64,000 nucleotides of DNA from NCBI RefSeq assembly GCF_016808335.1, contig NC_053144.1, positions 19,948,403 to 20,012,402 of the forward strand, given 5' to 3'. The position numbers and the translations under genes are program-made. The notes below the pieces were generated by a model. That model saw only the letters and a program-made list of their open reading frames with translations. It was not told the origin of the DNA and did no database searches. The stretch is from Panicum virgatum (lineage: Eukaryota > Streptophyta > Magnoliopsida > Poales > Poaceae). Positions 46,301-58,300 of this stretch are shown piece by piece. Position 1 is the first letter of the stretch, and every line of letters begins with the position of its first letter.

Positions 46301-49300
46301 GAGGCCCATGTATAGGAACTATATATATATACCAACCCTTCTAGGGTTTGGAGGAATACATCCATTATTCTTTCCTACAATTTCATTCATGCACATCTTG
46401 CTGTCTACTTAATATCCCCCCCTCTCTTATTGCATCATCTGAGATTTGGGATTAGATAACTTATGTATTAAATGTGTGGTTAATGTGGATGGAAATGAAG
46501 ATTGGAGAGCATCTACGTTAAAGCTGTAATGATGTTATACTGTTGTACTAAAGTTGCACTTTTGCCATGCTATCTAACTTTTTCCCATACTTGGTACTGT
46601 TTGTTTTTTTTATATACTTGAGCATAGATTTGTTTTAGTGCAAAACATGATTCCTTAACCTCAATAACTTTTTTTTTCATTATTCAATTTTATTGCTGAC
46701 ATCCGCAGGATAGACTTCAGGATTGGCTAAGAAAGTCTAAACGTTTAATCATGGAAGAGGCTACAAAGAACAAAAATTTTGATCTCAACAATGGTATGCT
46801 ATTCTATTACTGTTTTTATGCCAAAAATGTTAGCTTATGTACTCTGTTCTGTTTGGCAAAACAGTTGAATTCATTGAAAAATAAATTGAACCACTTATGT
46901 TCTCTGGTATAGTAACAACAGCAGCATGCATGAGCAACAGATCAAACTTTGGATGTCTGTAGACAGCTGCAGATAATTGCATTTGCAGCTGTGTCCCCAC
47001 TCCCCACTAATTGTGTGGTTCTGGATTCAGCTGCACAATATTTGCTATAAGATCTTTTGTGGATGTGGTGATGACTGTGGGGATGATGAATATATATAGC
47101 TAGCAATAAGGGTCTATATTTGGCTCTGGTTTCTTGGAAAAGGAGAGTGCAGTACAATATTTTTAGAGGATATGACCCTTACCTCCCATGACCATTGGTA
47201 ATACAAGAGTTTGAATCCTATCTTCATCCTTTACCCCTGCCATTGAAATATGATTGAGATTTTCACATTTAAGAGAATTTGTTCTTGACTCAAACTTGGC
47301 TCCTTCAATGAGAGGGGGGATAAGAAGAATCCACTATGAATGAATGCAAATACTGGAGTAGTATCTTCATTGGCCTGAAGGAGTTAAGTGAATGATGCTT
47401 ATAAACATTGGACAACGTTGAAAATCTTGTTTTTTTGAAGGCTGGGGATGTGAGATGTTGATATGAGAGCGTGCTGGTACAATTTTTTACTTTGAAGGTC
47501 TCGACTTGATTCCAGTGTTTAAAAAGGCGCTGCTAGGCGCTCGCCTAGGCGCTTATGCACTAGGCGGAGGGGTGCTGCCTCGGCTAAGGGGGTAGGCGGA
47601 GGATAGGCGTGCCTGGGAGGAGGCGGCCCGTCGGGACGGTCAGGAGGCGGCAGGCAGAGTTAGGGATGAGCGCAGCGACGGAGGAGGAAGCAGGGGACGG
47701 GCGGCGGCCGAGGTATGGATGGGCAGCGGTGGTGGCGGAGGAGGCAGAGGCAGGCGCGGAGGAGGACGAAGGGTGGCAGTAGAGGCGTGGAGGAGACAGG
47801 GGAGGAGAGGCGTTGGGAACGAGAGGAGAGGGGAGGAGATAAGGTGGGAGGTGGGCTGCTGGGCTGCTTTGATGAGCTTCCTTTGGGCTTTCTTTTTGAC
47901 TCAAGGCCTACTGGTTCTCTCCTTTTCTTTTCTTTTCTTTTCTTTTCTTTTCTTTTAGAGGTATATAATGTGTATGGCAAGATATATGTATGTATATGGC
48001 ACCGCCTAGAAAAATGCCTTAAAACGCCTAGTCCTGCCTAGGCGTGCCTAGGCTCTAGGCGGTGGGTCACCGCCTTGATAGTGCCTAGCGCCTTTTTGAA
48101 CATTGCTTGATTCCACTTTTTTGGTCTGGTTTAAATCACAGCTAGACAACCCAGCAGCCTTGAGAATGTTGTCACCTGAGACCCTCATGCATATTGCATA
48201 AGATATATTTTCTAGCATGTGGGTTGAAATGGTGATGCATGTTGTATTTGAACCTGAGGACTGAAAGGTGTGGCCCTGACATTTTTATGTATATTTTGGT
48301 TAATCTTTCCAGTTGGGTAATGCCATAAACCAAGCTAATTGAACTCTGAATAATGAAGTTAGGTAAAAATATTATGGACCATATAAATTATGAATACTAT
48401 TTTCCAGTTTATTTGCTCACATGATCAATTAGGTTGTCTTCTCTGTTTCTTGATGTGTTGCGCCTAACTTCCTTTTGGTATATCAACATGATTTACATTT
48501 ATGCAATAATAATATGTGGTTGATTGTGCAGCATTGGAAGTAAGAAAATTTCTTACTAAACACACAACATCTGTTGGTAGAGCTATCGAGAGTATGATAA
48601 AGATCGGGAGAGTGAATTCACAATCAGGATTGGATCTTCCACAGGTGCATCTCTTACAATGCCTTTAATTTTATTGATGAAATCATTTATTTTTCTTGTG
48701 ATTAAGAGAAGCCTGACACGGGTTACAAGTATACTACCTGTTTCTGTAAAGTTGAATGTTGACAATATGTTATGCATCTAATGTTGCTAGGTTTATATTG
48801 TTTTCTCATAATATTCGAACTAACAATGGTTTTTGTGGTTAAATTTGCAGACAGATGGGATGACCATTCATGCTGAACGGCTCAATTTTCATCGTTATAT
48901 TTCACACTTCCGTTCTGTTCATAGGGGTGCTGCTTTTGCTAAAATGCGCACAACATCTGTTAGAAAGTTACTTCCCGAGTATGTTATCCTCTTAGAGCCA
49001 TTCAGCTGTTGTTTCCTTGCATCGATTGTACTGATAATTCCCATGCAGGTCCTGGGGTTTCCTTTGTCCAGTTCATACACCTGATGGAGAGCCTTGTGGT
49101 TTATTGAACCATATGACTTCCACATGCCGTAAGATATTCTCGTCTTGTCATTTTTCTAGAACATAAATCTGCACAACCTCCCCAAAACACCACTTTCTTG
49201 CACATCTGGACTTGTTTCTCTTTCATTTTGACAGCATATTGTGTCTGCATTTTCTGTCTTAATGTTTTTTATACTTGTGTCCTTGTCTTTTTGGGGACAG

Positions 49301-52300
49301 TGCAGCTAAAATCCATCACTGTCATTTTCTTAGCCCCAGCTTATATTTGGTCTGTCAGGTATTTCATCGTTCTACAATTCAGAAGGGGCGGTTAAAGATT
49401 TTGAGAAAATAAAGAAGTCACTTTCTGCTGAGTTGGTTCGTGTTGGAATGAACCCAGTGTTTCCTAAGATTGAACGATCTGGTCCCCCAGAAGTACTACA
49501 TGTACATTTGGATGGATGTATTCTTGGTACCGTGCCTTCTGCTAGGATTGAGGAAGTAGTTAATTTTCTTCGGAAGTTGAAACTTCTGGCACACTCTGGG
49601 GTCTGTTCTCTTTTGTTGTCATGCTTTTGTTTAATTGGATTCATATTTTGAAATTTTGCCATCATGTTCGAGCTCAGGGACATGTTTTAATTTTTTTATC
49701 AGATTCCTGAAGATCTGGAAGTTGGCTATGTTCCTCTTAGTCTTTGTGGAGCTTATCCTGGCCTTTACCTTTTTACAAATCCAGCAAGATTTGTTCGACC
49801 TGTCAAAAATCTGTTAAGTGTACCTGGTGGAAAGCAAAGTATTGAGCTTATTGGACCATTTGAACAGGTTTGCTTTAATCAATTTCTGTGTTTCTTATAT
49901 TACTTCTTACCATTAGCACAAGACTTCATTTTTATATTCTAAATTAGGCATTTATGGAGATACGGTGTCCTGATGGTGGGGATGGAGGGAGAAAAAAAAT
50001 GTTTCCTGCAACTCATGAAGAAATCCACCCTACCGCTATTCTTAGTGTGGTTGCCAATCTGACACCCTGGTCTGATCACAACCAAAGTCCTAGGAACATG
50101 TACCAATGCCAGGTCGGTAATCACATCTCGTCTTTATAGTGATCAGTTGATCATGCTTGATGATGGGTCATGCGCTTCCTTTTTGGACTGAATCTTCATG
50201 CTTGTTTGCAGATGGCGAAGCAAACCATGGGTTTTTGTGGACAAGCTCTAAAATTCCGTACTGATGTAAAAGCATTCCACCTACAGGTTTGTTCTTTTGT
50301 AAAATTATTAAACAATTATTATGAAGGAGCTTCATTGTTTGGTTCTTTAAAGTTGTCTCCTTGTAGTGGACATGTAGGCTGATAGCATATGCATATGCAT
50401 GTTTCTCAAGGAAATAATTATTTTAAATCCTCAAACATACACACTTATTTTTTTACTAGTGGTAATGTTGCCAGGTTTACCGGATTTTTTTTTCTCGAAC
50501 GTGCAGGAGAGCTGCCCATCAATATATTAAGAAGAAAAGGAGGCAAAAAAGAGCCCCCAGTACACAAAACTACAAATTAGAGGGTCTGTAGCCACCCTTA
50601 ACAAAATAGCTAGCTGATTCTCTCTGTAAGATAAAAAACTTGACCAGAACCTGACCAGTAACACATCCAACTTAGAAACAGGAGGGGCAAGGGCGAGAGG
50701 ATGAGACACTCCTTGAGCCCCTGCCAAGGCCCACTGCCGCACTTCATCTTTGAAGGCTGAGACGCCGGTAGCCGAGTTGGGGGTACCGCCATCAAAAACA
50801 CAATGGTTGCGATGGATCCGTAGTGTCCAAGCTCCTAAAATAATGATGGAATTGAGTCCTTTTTTAACTTGACCTGTTACCCTGTCACTTGACTTGGCCC
50901 ACCAGTCATCAAAACATAAATCACTCGGCTGTGGAGCAAGGACGTGTAAGCCAAAGAGTTGCAGAATGTTGAACCATAATTGTCTTGAGAAAACACAAGA
51001 GATCATCAGGTGGTCAATTGTTTCTCAGCCTGATCACAAAGAGGACAAGTTGCAGGGTGAGGGAGGTCTCTTCTTGCAAGGCGGTCTGCAGTCCAGCACC
51101 TATTATGAGCCACTGTCCACATGAAAAAATTACATTTCCTAGGGGGGCCAACTCCTCCAAATTCTTTCCCAAGGCCTAAACTCAGTGGCCCCGATGAATA
51201 GTGCTTCATATGCTGATTTTGTTGAGTATTGACCTGAAGCTGAAAATTGCCAAATGTGTATGCCCTCTCTACATCCGGCTGTGGTTGAAAATTTGAAAGG
51301 AGTTCCCACAACTGAAGGTATTCAGTCTAAGACCTGTAGAGTTAGTGCCCCTTCTATATCAGTAATCCAACTTCCATCAGAGAGTGCTGCATGAACTGTT
51401 TTCTTTCTTGCTCTCGGTACAACTGAACTGAATAGGTGTGGCAATGCTTGCGTAAGGCTTTCGCCTAGCTGTAGGAGAGAATATAAATGCGTAATTGATG
51501 GATTGTATTAGCCTGAGCCTTGGGGCTGAATATATAGGGGTACATGACTTGGAGGGCAAGAAGCCTCTCCTACAGATCTGGTAGGATACGGATACAATCC
51601 TAATCTACCTAATATAGAGATATCCCTAATACTCCCTCCATCCCAAAAAACAGGGCGTATAGAGTTTTGGATCCTATCCCAAAAAACAAGGCGTATTAGC
51701 TTTTCTCCCCTAATCTGGACGCATGTACCCTTCTCCTTGGTTTGGTATCCTATTAATGACCTGTATCCTGTTAATGACCGCATGCATGTTTCCTTCTTGA
51801 TGCAATATTCAAACGGTCACTCCAGAATTTCCGACGAGGCAGATGGCATGACGATTCCTTCTATACATGCATGCTGTTTCCTTGTATGGCTGTTTGGAGA
51901 CGTTCTTATAGCCTGTTCCACTATACGTCCACGAACACTCCACACCGTCCGGCATTCAGATCGTGCCAATGGAAGCTCCACGGCTGATGACTGAAGGTAC
52001 GAAGACGGCGGCAGACCTCCAAATCGAAGTGGTAGCCGGTCTGCGCACGGCAGCAGACGGGCTCAATGCGGCAGCTGCAGAAGTTCTTCAAGCTGCGGTG
52101 GCCGATGGATTGCTCGCGGCGGCGGAATCCCTGGTTGAGACGGGGAACCGTCTGAAGGGTGAAGTGGCATCTGGGCTTCGCGTCGCAGGATATGGGCTGC
52201 GTCATGCAGCAAAATTCCTACGCGCGACGATTTGTTCGCGTTGCGGACTGGTTCATAGTGACTACGACTCGATTGCTTGGGATGAGGGCCTCGACAAGTT

Positions 52301-55300
52301 TGATTGTCGTGTGCTTTTTCATGACGCGCAATCTCGTAACATGTGGCTTGAGAAGAATAATGTCGTGGTGGACTCGGAGGTTGATGATGACCTCCTTAGC
52401 TTTGTGCCAGACTCCCTCGCAGAGGATCCAAATTTCAGCACCGACGAGTCGGCAAAGTGATGTTAGTATCATGACCTCATCTAGTAGCGTTCTGTCTGCT
52501 ACTCCTACCTTTGATGTCCTCGTCTGCTCGATTTCTAGCTTCCTTGAAATAAGAGAAAACATGAGAAACATTGGGGTTTATTTATCGCCTTTATGTTTGC
52601 ATTACTTGTTCGTATGGCAGGTTCATGGACATACATGTGCATTCCATCCCAAAATTAAAAGTACGTGCAAAAAGACACACGTTGCATAGGACACTTAATT
52701 ACTTCTCGCCTTTTACTCACTTCATAAGTACTCCAAAATTAAAGGTACATGCAATGCAAGGCAATGTTAAAAGAAACTGCATACAGCAAAAAGAAATTGA
52801 ACGGAACTGAGATTACAAATAACCATGACCTGATGCTCAAATAAACTAGGTTACGTACTCAATAGCCTGTCTCACAATCTCAGGATCACATGACAAAGTA
52901 ACAGGCAGTAGTCCTCTCCTCTCTAGCGATGCTTTCTTCAAATGAGGGATTGGATAATGTTGACCACCTTTCACACGCAGAATCTCACTCATACAAGATT
53001 GGTGAGTGAGAAAAATCCGGTTGCTGACATCCCCCCGCAGTCACAGCGGTCAGTGCGCCGCAGACGGTGAGACTGGAGAGAAGTCGATAAACTGACATCC
53101 CCCCGCAGTCACAACGGTCAGTGCGCCGCAGATGCTGTGGCTGGAGTGGAAAACCACAAGGTTGCTCAAGTAGATGATAGCCCTTTGTGCCGATGTGGAG
53201 GTAGCCGAGGTGAGGACGAGTAGCCATGGTCGATGATGCCGTACGTAGAGTAGCCGTGGTCGACGTAGCTATGTCGAGGTTGCCGAAGACAAGGTAGCCG
53301 CACATGAAGCCGCGGGCGCACGAGGAGGCGCCATGGTGGTGGCGTAATGGAGAAGACGCCGGAGACGAAGATGGCGACGCGTCGAGGCAGTCGTAGAGGG
53401 GCATCGTAGAGGGAGCGATGCCGAAGTTGAAGCAGTCAGGCCATCGGGCGACACATGCCCGAGCTTGCCAGGCTCAGGAACGCATCGGGGACGATGGGCA
53501 CGCACCCGTGTTGCCAATACCGAACGTGCAAGGGAGGATGCACAACCAGATGCCGTCACCGAGGGGGATCAGCAGAGAAGGCCTCCATGGCGGTCGCAGG
53601 CGCAGAAGAAGGCGAGGTAGAAGATGCCAACGCCTGCTGTTGCTGGAGTAGACGAAGTAGTCGGGGACGAGATGGCGACGCTGGCGACGTGGTTGTGCTA
53701 GACGAAGCGAGGAGGGGAACCCAGATTTTCCGGCACAAGGCCGAATGATCCGGTTGACGCGACGGCGGCGCTCGAAAGAGACGGCGAAGAACTCGTACAG
53801 CTTGACGAAGACCATGCGCGGGGCGCGCAGCGACGAGTCCACGATGAGGTCGGGGACGTGGTCGACGATGGTGAGGAAGAAACGGCGGAGAAGACCATGG
53901 GGTGACGCCACTGCTGCCCGAAGAGGCGACGCAGCGACAGCCCTCCGTGCTCGGTGAAGGGCGCGCTCGACGAGGACGGACGTCACGGAAGCCGGGTGGA
54001 TCATGCACATCGGCTGATCAGACCGAGTAGCATGAGGCGAGATGACGGTGGGCGAAGTCGGTGAAGGCGTCCCGATTGGTGAAGGCGACGACGAGCCGGC
54101 GAAGGTCGACGTGCGGACGAGGCGGCGATGTAGGCGGCGGCGCAAACGAGCGCCCCCTAGGGTGCCGGCCATCTCGCCATGCCGCAGGGTCGGAGAGGAA
54201 GAAGAGGCCGGTGAAGTTGATGCCGACGTCGAGGTAGAGGCGCGAAGTCGACGGGCGGTGGGTGACGCAATCTCGATTAGTGATCGAGCAAAATAGAAAA
54301 GATACATGGTAGCAGCAACAAACACAGGATCTTCCATGTGCAACTCACGGGGTACACGTAGCAATGAACCTCCTTTCCCTTATCCTCATCTCCTCAAACC
54401 ACACGGAGAGAAGCAGAGAGCCTCAAACAGCACGGAGAGAAGAGAGCACAGCAGGGAAGAACATAGTGCTCCTGCAGGCTGCAGCAACGCGGACGGCGTC
54501 CCTCACGGTGGCTGCACCCTGCCCCACGAGGCCTCACGCAGCATGCATCCATACACGTGCCGCACGGAGGGGCGAGCAGCTCCAGCCTGCGAAGGCAGCC
54601 GGTGACGGGTGGCCGGAACTGCTGCCTCGGCTCCAGCCTGCGACGCCGCCCCCCCACCGGCGAGCACTAGCACCAGGCGGCGGAGGTTGATGACGGCCAG
54701 ATCTGGCCGCCTCCATGGCGGCTAGGATCTGTCGTGGCCGGGCCCGACCGCCACCACGGCGGCATGGGACGAGGCGAGATCCATCTTCCTCCACGCGAAG
54801 AATGCTGGTGGTGATGACGACGGACGAGTGCGAAGGAGACCGCAATCTGCTGCAGCGACCCACGGAATAGTGGCGGCGGATCAATAGGAACCGCCGCCTA
54901 AACAGGGGCGCGGCCCCTGGTGGAGATCATGAGCGACCTCCCCGGGGGCGCGCTAGGCTGGTGTCGAGGGGGCGCGCTGGATGTGCGTCGTGAGAGACGA
55001 CCGGCGGCGCGAGGACGGGTGTGGGTGGTGGCAGCGGAAGCTTTAGCCTAGGATCCCAAACCCTAATCGATGATACCATGTAGGAGAGAATAGAGATGCG
55101 TAATTGATGGATTGTATTAGCCTGAGTCTTGGGGCTGAATGTATAGGGGTACATGACTTGGAGGGCAAGAAGCCTCTCCTACAGATCTGGTAGGATACGG
55201 ATACAATCCTAATCTACCTAATATAGAGATATCCCTAATATACTCGAACACTAGCAGTCATCTATCAGTCCAGAAAGAGGTGTTTTTGCCATTTCCAGCT

Positions 55301-58300
55301 TCTGTTACAATAGCTATAGAGAAGAATGCTTTGACCTGCGGTGGAGCTTGGATGGAGAAAACTGCCCATGCTTCACCGGCTCAGTTTTTTGCAGCCACAG
55401 CCATCTTAATCTCATTATCTCAATGCCCAACACATGTTCTGAAGATTTGAAATACCGAGCCCCCCCCCCCCCCCCCCCAAATTAGGTCTGGTGACTTTTG
55501 GCCATGCAAGTAGGCTGTCTATAAGAAACCTCTTATGACTTTATCGATTGCCTTTAAGGCCCCAGGTTTACCGGATAGCTTTAAGTCATCACTAGATGTA
55601 GGCAATCTCTGGCTGATTAGAGTTCCAGCGTAGGCCAAAAGCTTTATGATGTATGGGGAAGCTATATATCATCAATCACTTTTCAGAATTCATAGATCAT
55701 TCATTTTTTTGGCAATTTGTGGCTTACCATATCTTTTTAGGAAACATGACACAAAACCCCATCAAAGTTTATAGGTTTTGTTTAGGCAAAATAACCAAAA
55801 GCGTCCCTCAACTATGGGTCTTAGCTCAATTTGGTCCCCAAACTATGAAAATGTCCAATTTAGTCCCTGAACTATCTTAACTAGCCCAACTTCATCCTTG
55901 AATGTGATGTGGCACGCCACGTAGGCTACTCCAGTCAACGCTCAGTCTGTTTGGGGTATGAAATGTCCTTTTTACCCTTCATCCATAGAGCAGGCTTAAC
56001 ACAGGCAGCTTCCAGTCCGCATCGAGCTGCTCCCTCCTCATGCCATTGATGACCTGCGCTACCTAGGAGGGGCGACGACCTGGCTAGGGAGGGAACGGTC
56101 AGCTCGATGTGGGCTGGAAACTACTCATGTTAAATCTGCTCTATGGATGGAGGGTAAACAGTGTATTTCACGCCCCAAGCTGACTGGGCGGTGACTGGAG
56201 GAGCCTACGTGGCATGCCACATCGGATTCAAGGGCAAAATTGGGCCGGTTAGGATAGTTCAAGGACTAAATTGGACGTTTTCATAGTTCAGGAACCAAAT
56301 TGAGCCGAGCCGTCCAGGGATGATTTTGGCTATTTTGCCTTTTGTTTACAACTTTAGTACTTCACGGTAAACCCATAACTTGAGTGCATCTCATCAAACT
56401 GGTTGTCTAACGACAAGGTCTGGTATTTCTATAGATATATTTTACTAGAATTATGAAACCCAGGTTGCACCTGGACATGGACGACTAGAAGACTTAAAAT
56501 TTTCTTTGTAAGATGTGGCATGAGAAGAGTATAATAAGGAAAATAAGCATGAGATATGCTAAATTTGACAAATACCCTCTGCTCCTTGCAATATGATTAG
56601 TCATCTTTCCGATTCATTGTGGTATTGTCTGTTTCTTAGTTTTGTGATACACAGACTGACATATGGGTGTAACTTTTTTGGCCGATTTGCACCAATTCCT
56701 GGAAATAGTTGCTAACCTTCTCTACTGTCTTTGATGCTCTGTAGACCCCTCAGACACCAATTGTTCGGACAGCTACATATAGTAAATATTGTATGGATGA
56801 ATTTCCATCAGGAACAAATGCTATTGTTGCAGTGCTAGCATACACAGGGTATGCCTTTCATATATAGTATCATCGTTTTTTTTATTCTCGCTTTATGTGA
56901 TGAAATCATTCTTCCGATATAGTTATGACATGGAGGATGCCATGATACTGAATAAATCAGCTGTTGATCGTGGAATGTTCCGTGGACATATTTACCAGGC
57001 AAGTTATGTTTCATTATTCGTAACTACTCATTGTCCGATTTATAATCTAATGCAGACAGGTTTAGTAGAATTTCTTTCACATGGTGTATTGGTGTAATTG
57101 GGTGCAATCCAAGGCGTGCTTTAGTTCCTACTGCCTTAGCATTTGTAGACAGCTATTTCATTTTTCCAACTTTTCTTTCATAATTTAGGTGATGTTGGCT
57201 GCATTATCTTTTAGTGTGGCTAGCCAAAAAAAAAATTCTGAGTCTTGAATGTTATAAATATAAATCTGACCCTTCACTCTGTTTTCACATATGGCCAAGG
57301 AAACCGAAAATTGATGGAAAAAGCAATAAATAAATCATCCCAAGATTTGGTGCACACCCCTTGAAGCACTCAAACTCACTTTAATTGCTCTACGTGATTA
57401 GTTTTCCCTTACAAAAATTACTCTTTGCTTTTGAAATATATTGAAAATGAGAGTGATACTCCTAATGTCATGGACATATGGATCCAAGTGAGTGTTTTAT
57501 TGAGCATCAGATGGTGTAATTATCTGTTGTACCATGTCATTGTTTGAACATTCAAAGATATTGTATTCACAAGAAAAGGAGAGCATATAGTACCATATTT
57601 TTAATTGATTTGTTTTAATTGTTATTGTGAAATTGTCTAACCTAAAAAAGATGGTATTGTTTTGCTATACAAAGTATGTAACGTGCATAATGTCTATATT
57701 TAGTTCCTCACATTATGATGCAAATTGAAAATATCCTCCAGGTGAAAGCTTGGAAAATTTTGACTCAACCAACTAATTTGGAACTAAATATTTCCCAGCA
57801 GCCATTCAATTTTCAAAAAAAAACATTAAAGATAACCCTTGTGCAAACTTCCTGCAGACCGAATGCATTGACTTATCCAAGAAAAACAGAGAAAATGTTC
57901 CAGAAATATTTGCAAAGAGTGTCTTATCTAGGGATACAAACACTGCTATTGATTCAGATGGCCTTCCTCGGCTTGGACAGGTAGTTATCTGTTCATTCTA
58001 TATTAAAAGTTATTTCCTTGTGCAAGAACAGTTATTGAATTCCTTTTACATGTATTTTCATGGACAGACAGTACATCCAAATGAGCAGTACTATAGTGTC
58101 TATAACAGACTGACAGGTGCGATAAGGCCTGTCAAACTAAAAGGCTCGGAGCCAGCGTATATTGACTATGTTGCTGTCAATGGGGCAAGTTCAAAAGGTG
58201 ACTTTCAGAAGGTAAGCGAACACTTACGTAACCCAGTAGAATTTCAATTGGCAGAAAGGTATCAGAACGATCACACAGAAGTTGCGGATCTTCTGAGTTC

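Larger units (their letters stand above)
39118..46379 (+). mobile_element. Copia retrotransposon with short LTRs (copy 2), in NRPA2 intron 12
   Basis: The target duplication ATTTC (39113-39117 and 46380-46384) is perfect. The 5' LTR is 39118-39234 (117 bp). The 3' LTR is 46273-46379 (107 bp), with a small deletion and an altered first few bases. TGGTATCA follows the 5' LTR. It is the same family as 14678-20533, with protein-coding regions nearly identical over long stretches, and is in sense orientation with NRPA2. A hAT element at 43644-45067 splits its reverse transcriptase. Confidence 0.93.
51470..55250 (-). mobile_element. non-autonomous LTR retrotransposon inside the LINE
   Basis: The target duplication CTAGC (51465-51469 and 55251-55255) is perfect. 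The right LTR (55079-55250) runs TGTAGGAGAGAA...CTCGAACA. The left copy matches it from 51470 to 51631 and then stops at a Stowaway-like sequence. TGGTATCATCGATT on the minus strand (55065-55078) is the tRNA-iMet primer-binding site, so the element reads right to left. The interior is GC-rich and has no gag or pol, so it is a large non-autonomous element. CTGACATCCCCCCGCAGTCA occurs twice (about 53021 and 53094), as duplicated polypurine tracts. Confidence 0.8.
50486..55561 (-). mobile_element. 5'-truncated LINE in NRPA2 intron 20, split by an LTR element
   Basis: The 15-bp target duplication CCAGGTTTACCGGAT occurs at 50471-50485 and 55562-55576. A T run at 50486-50494 is the poly-A tail of a minus-strand LINE. 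The LINE sequence lies at 50486-51464 and resumes at 55256-55561 after the LTR element. The readable part (about 51250-50527) encodes the zf-RVT C-terminal region of an L1-type reverse transcriptase ([20 protein letters not shown], then CPLCDQAE). A frameshift occurs near 51006. A C run lies at about 55461-55478. Confidence 0.85.

Noticed and set aside
53474..54364. 296-codon minus-strand frame in the non-autonomous LTR element
   Set aside because: Biased Ser/Arg/Pro composition, no gag, protease or polymerase motif; not supportable as a gene.
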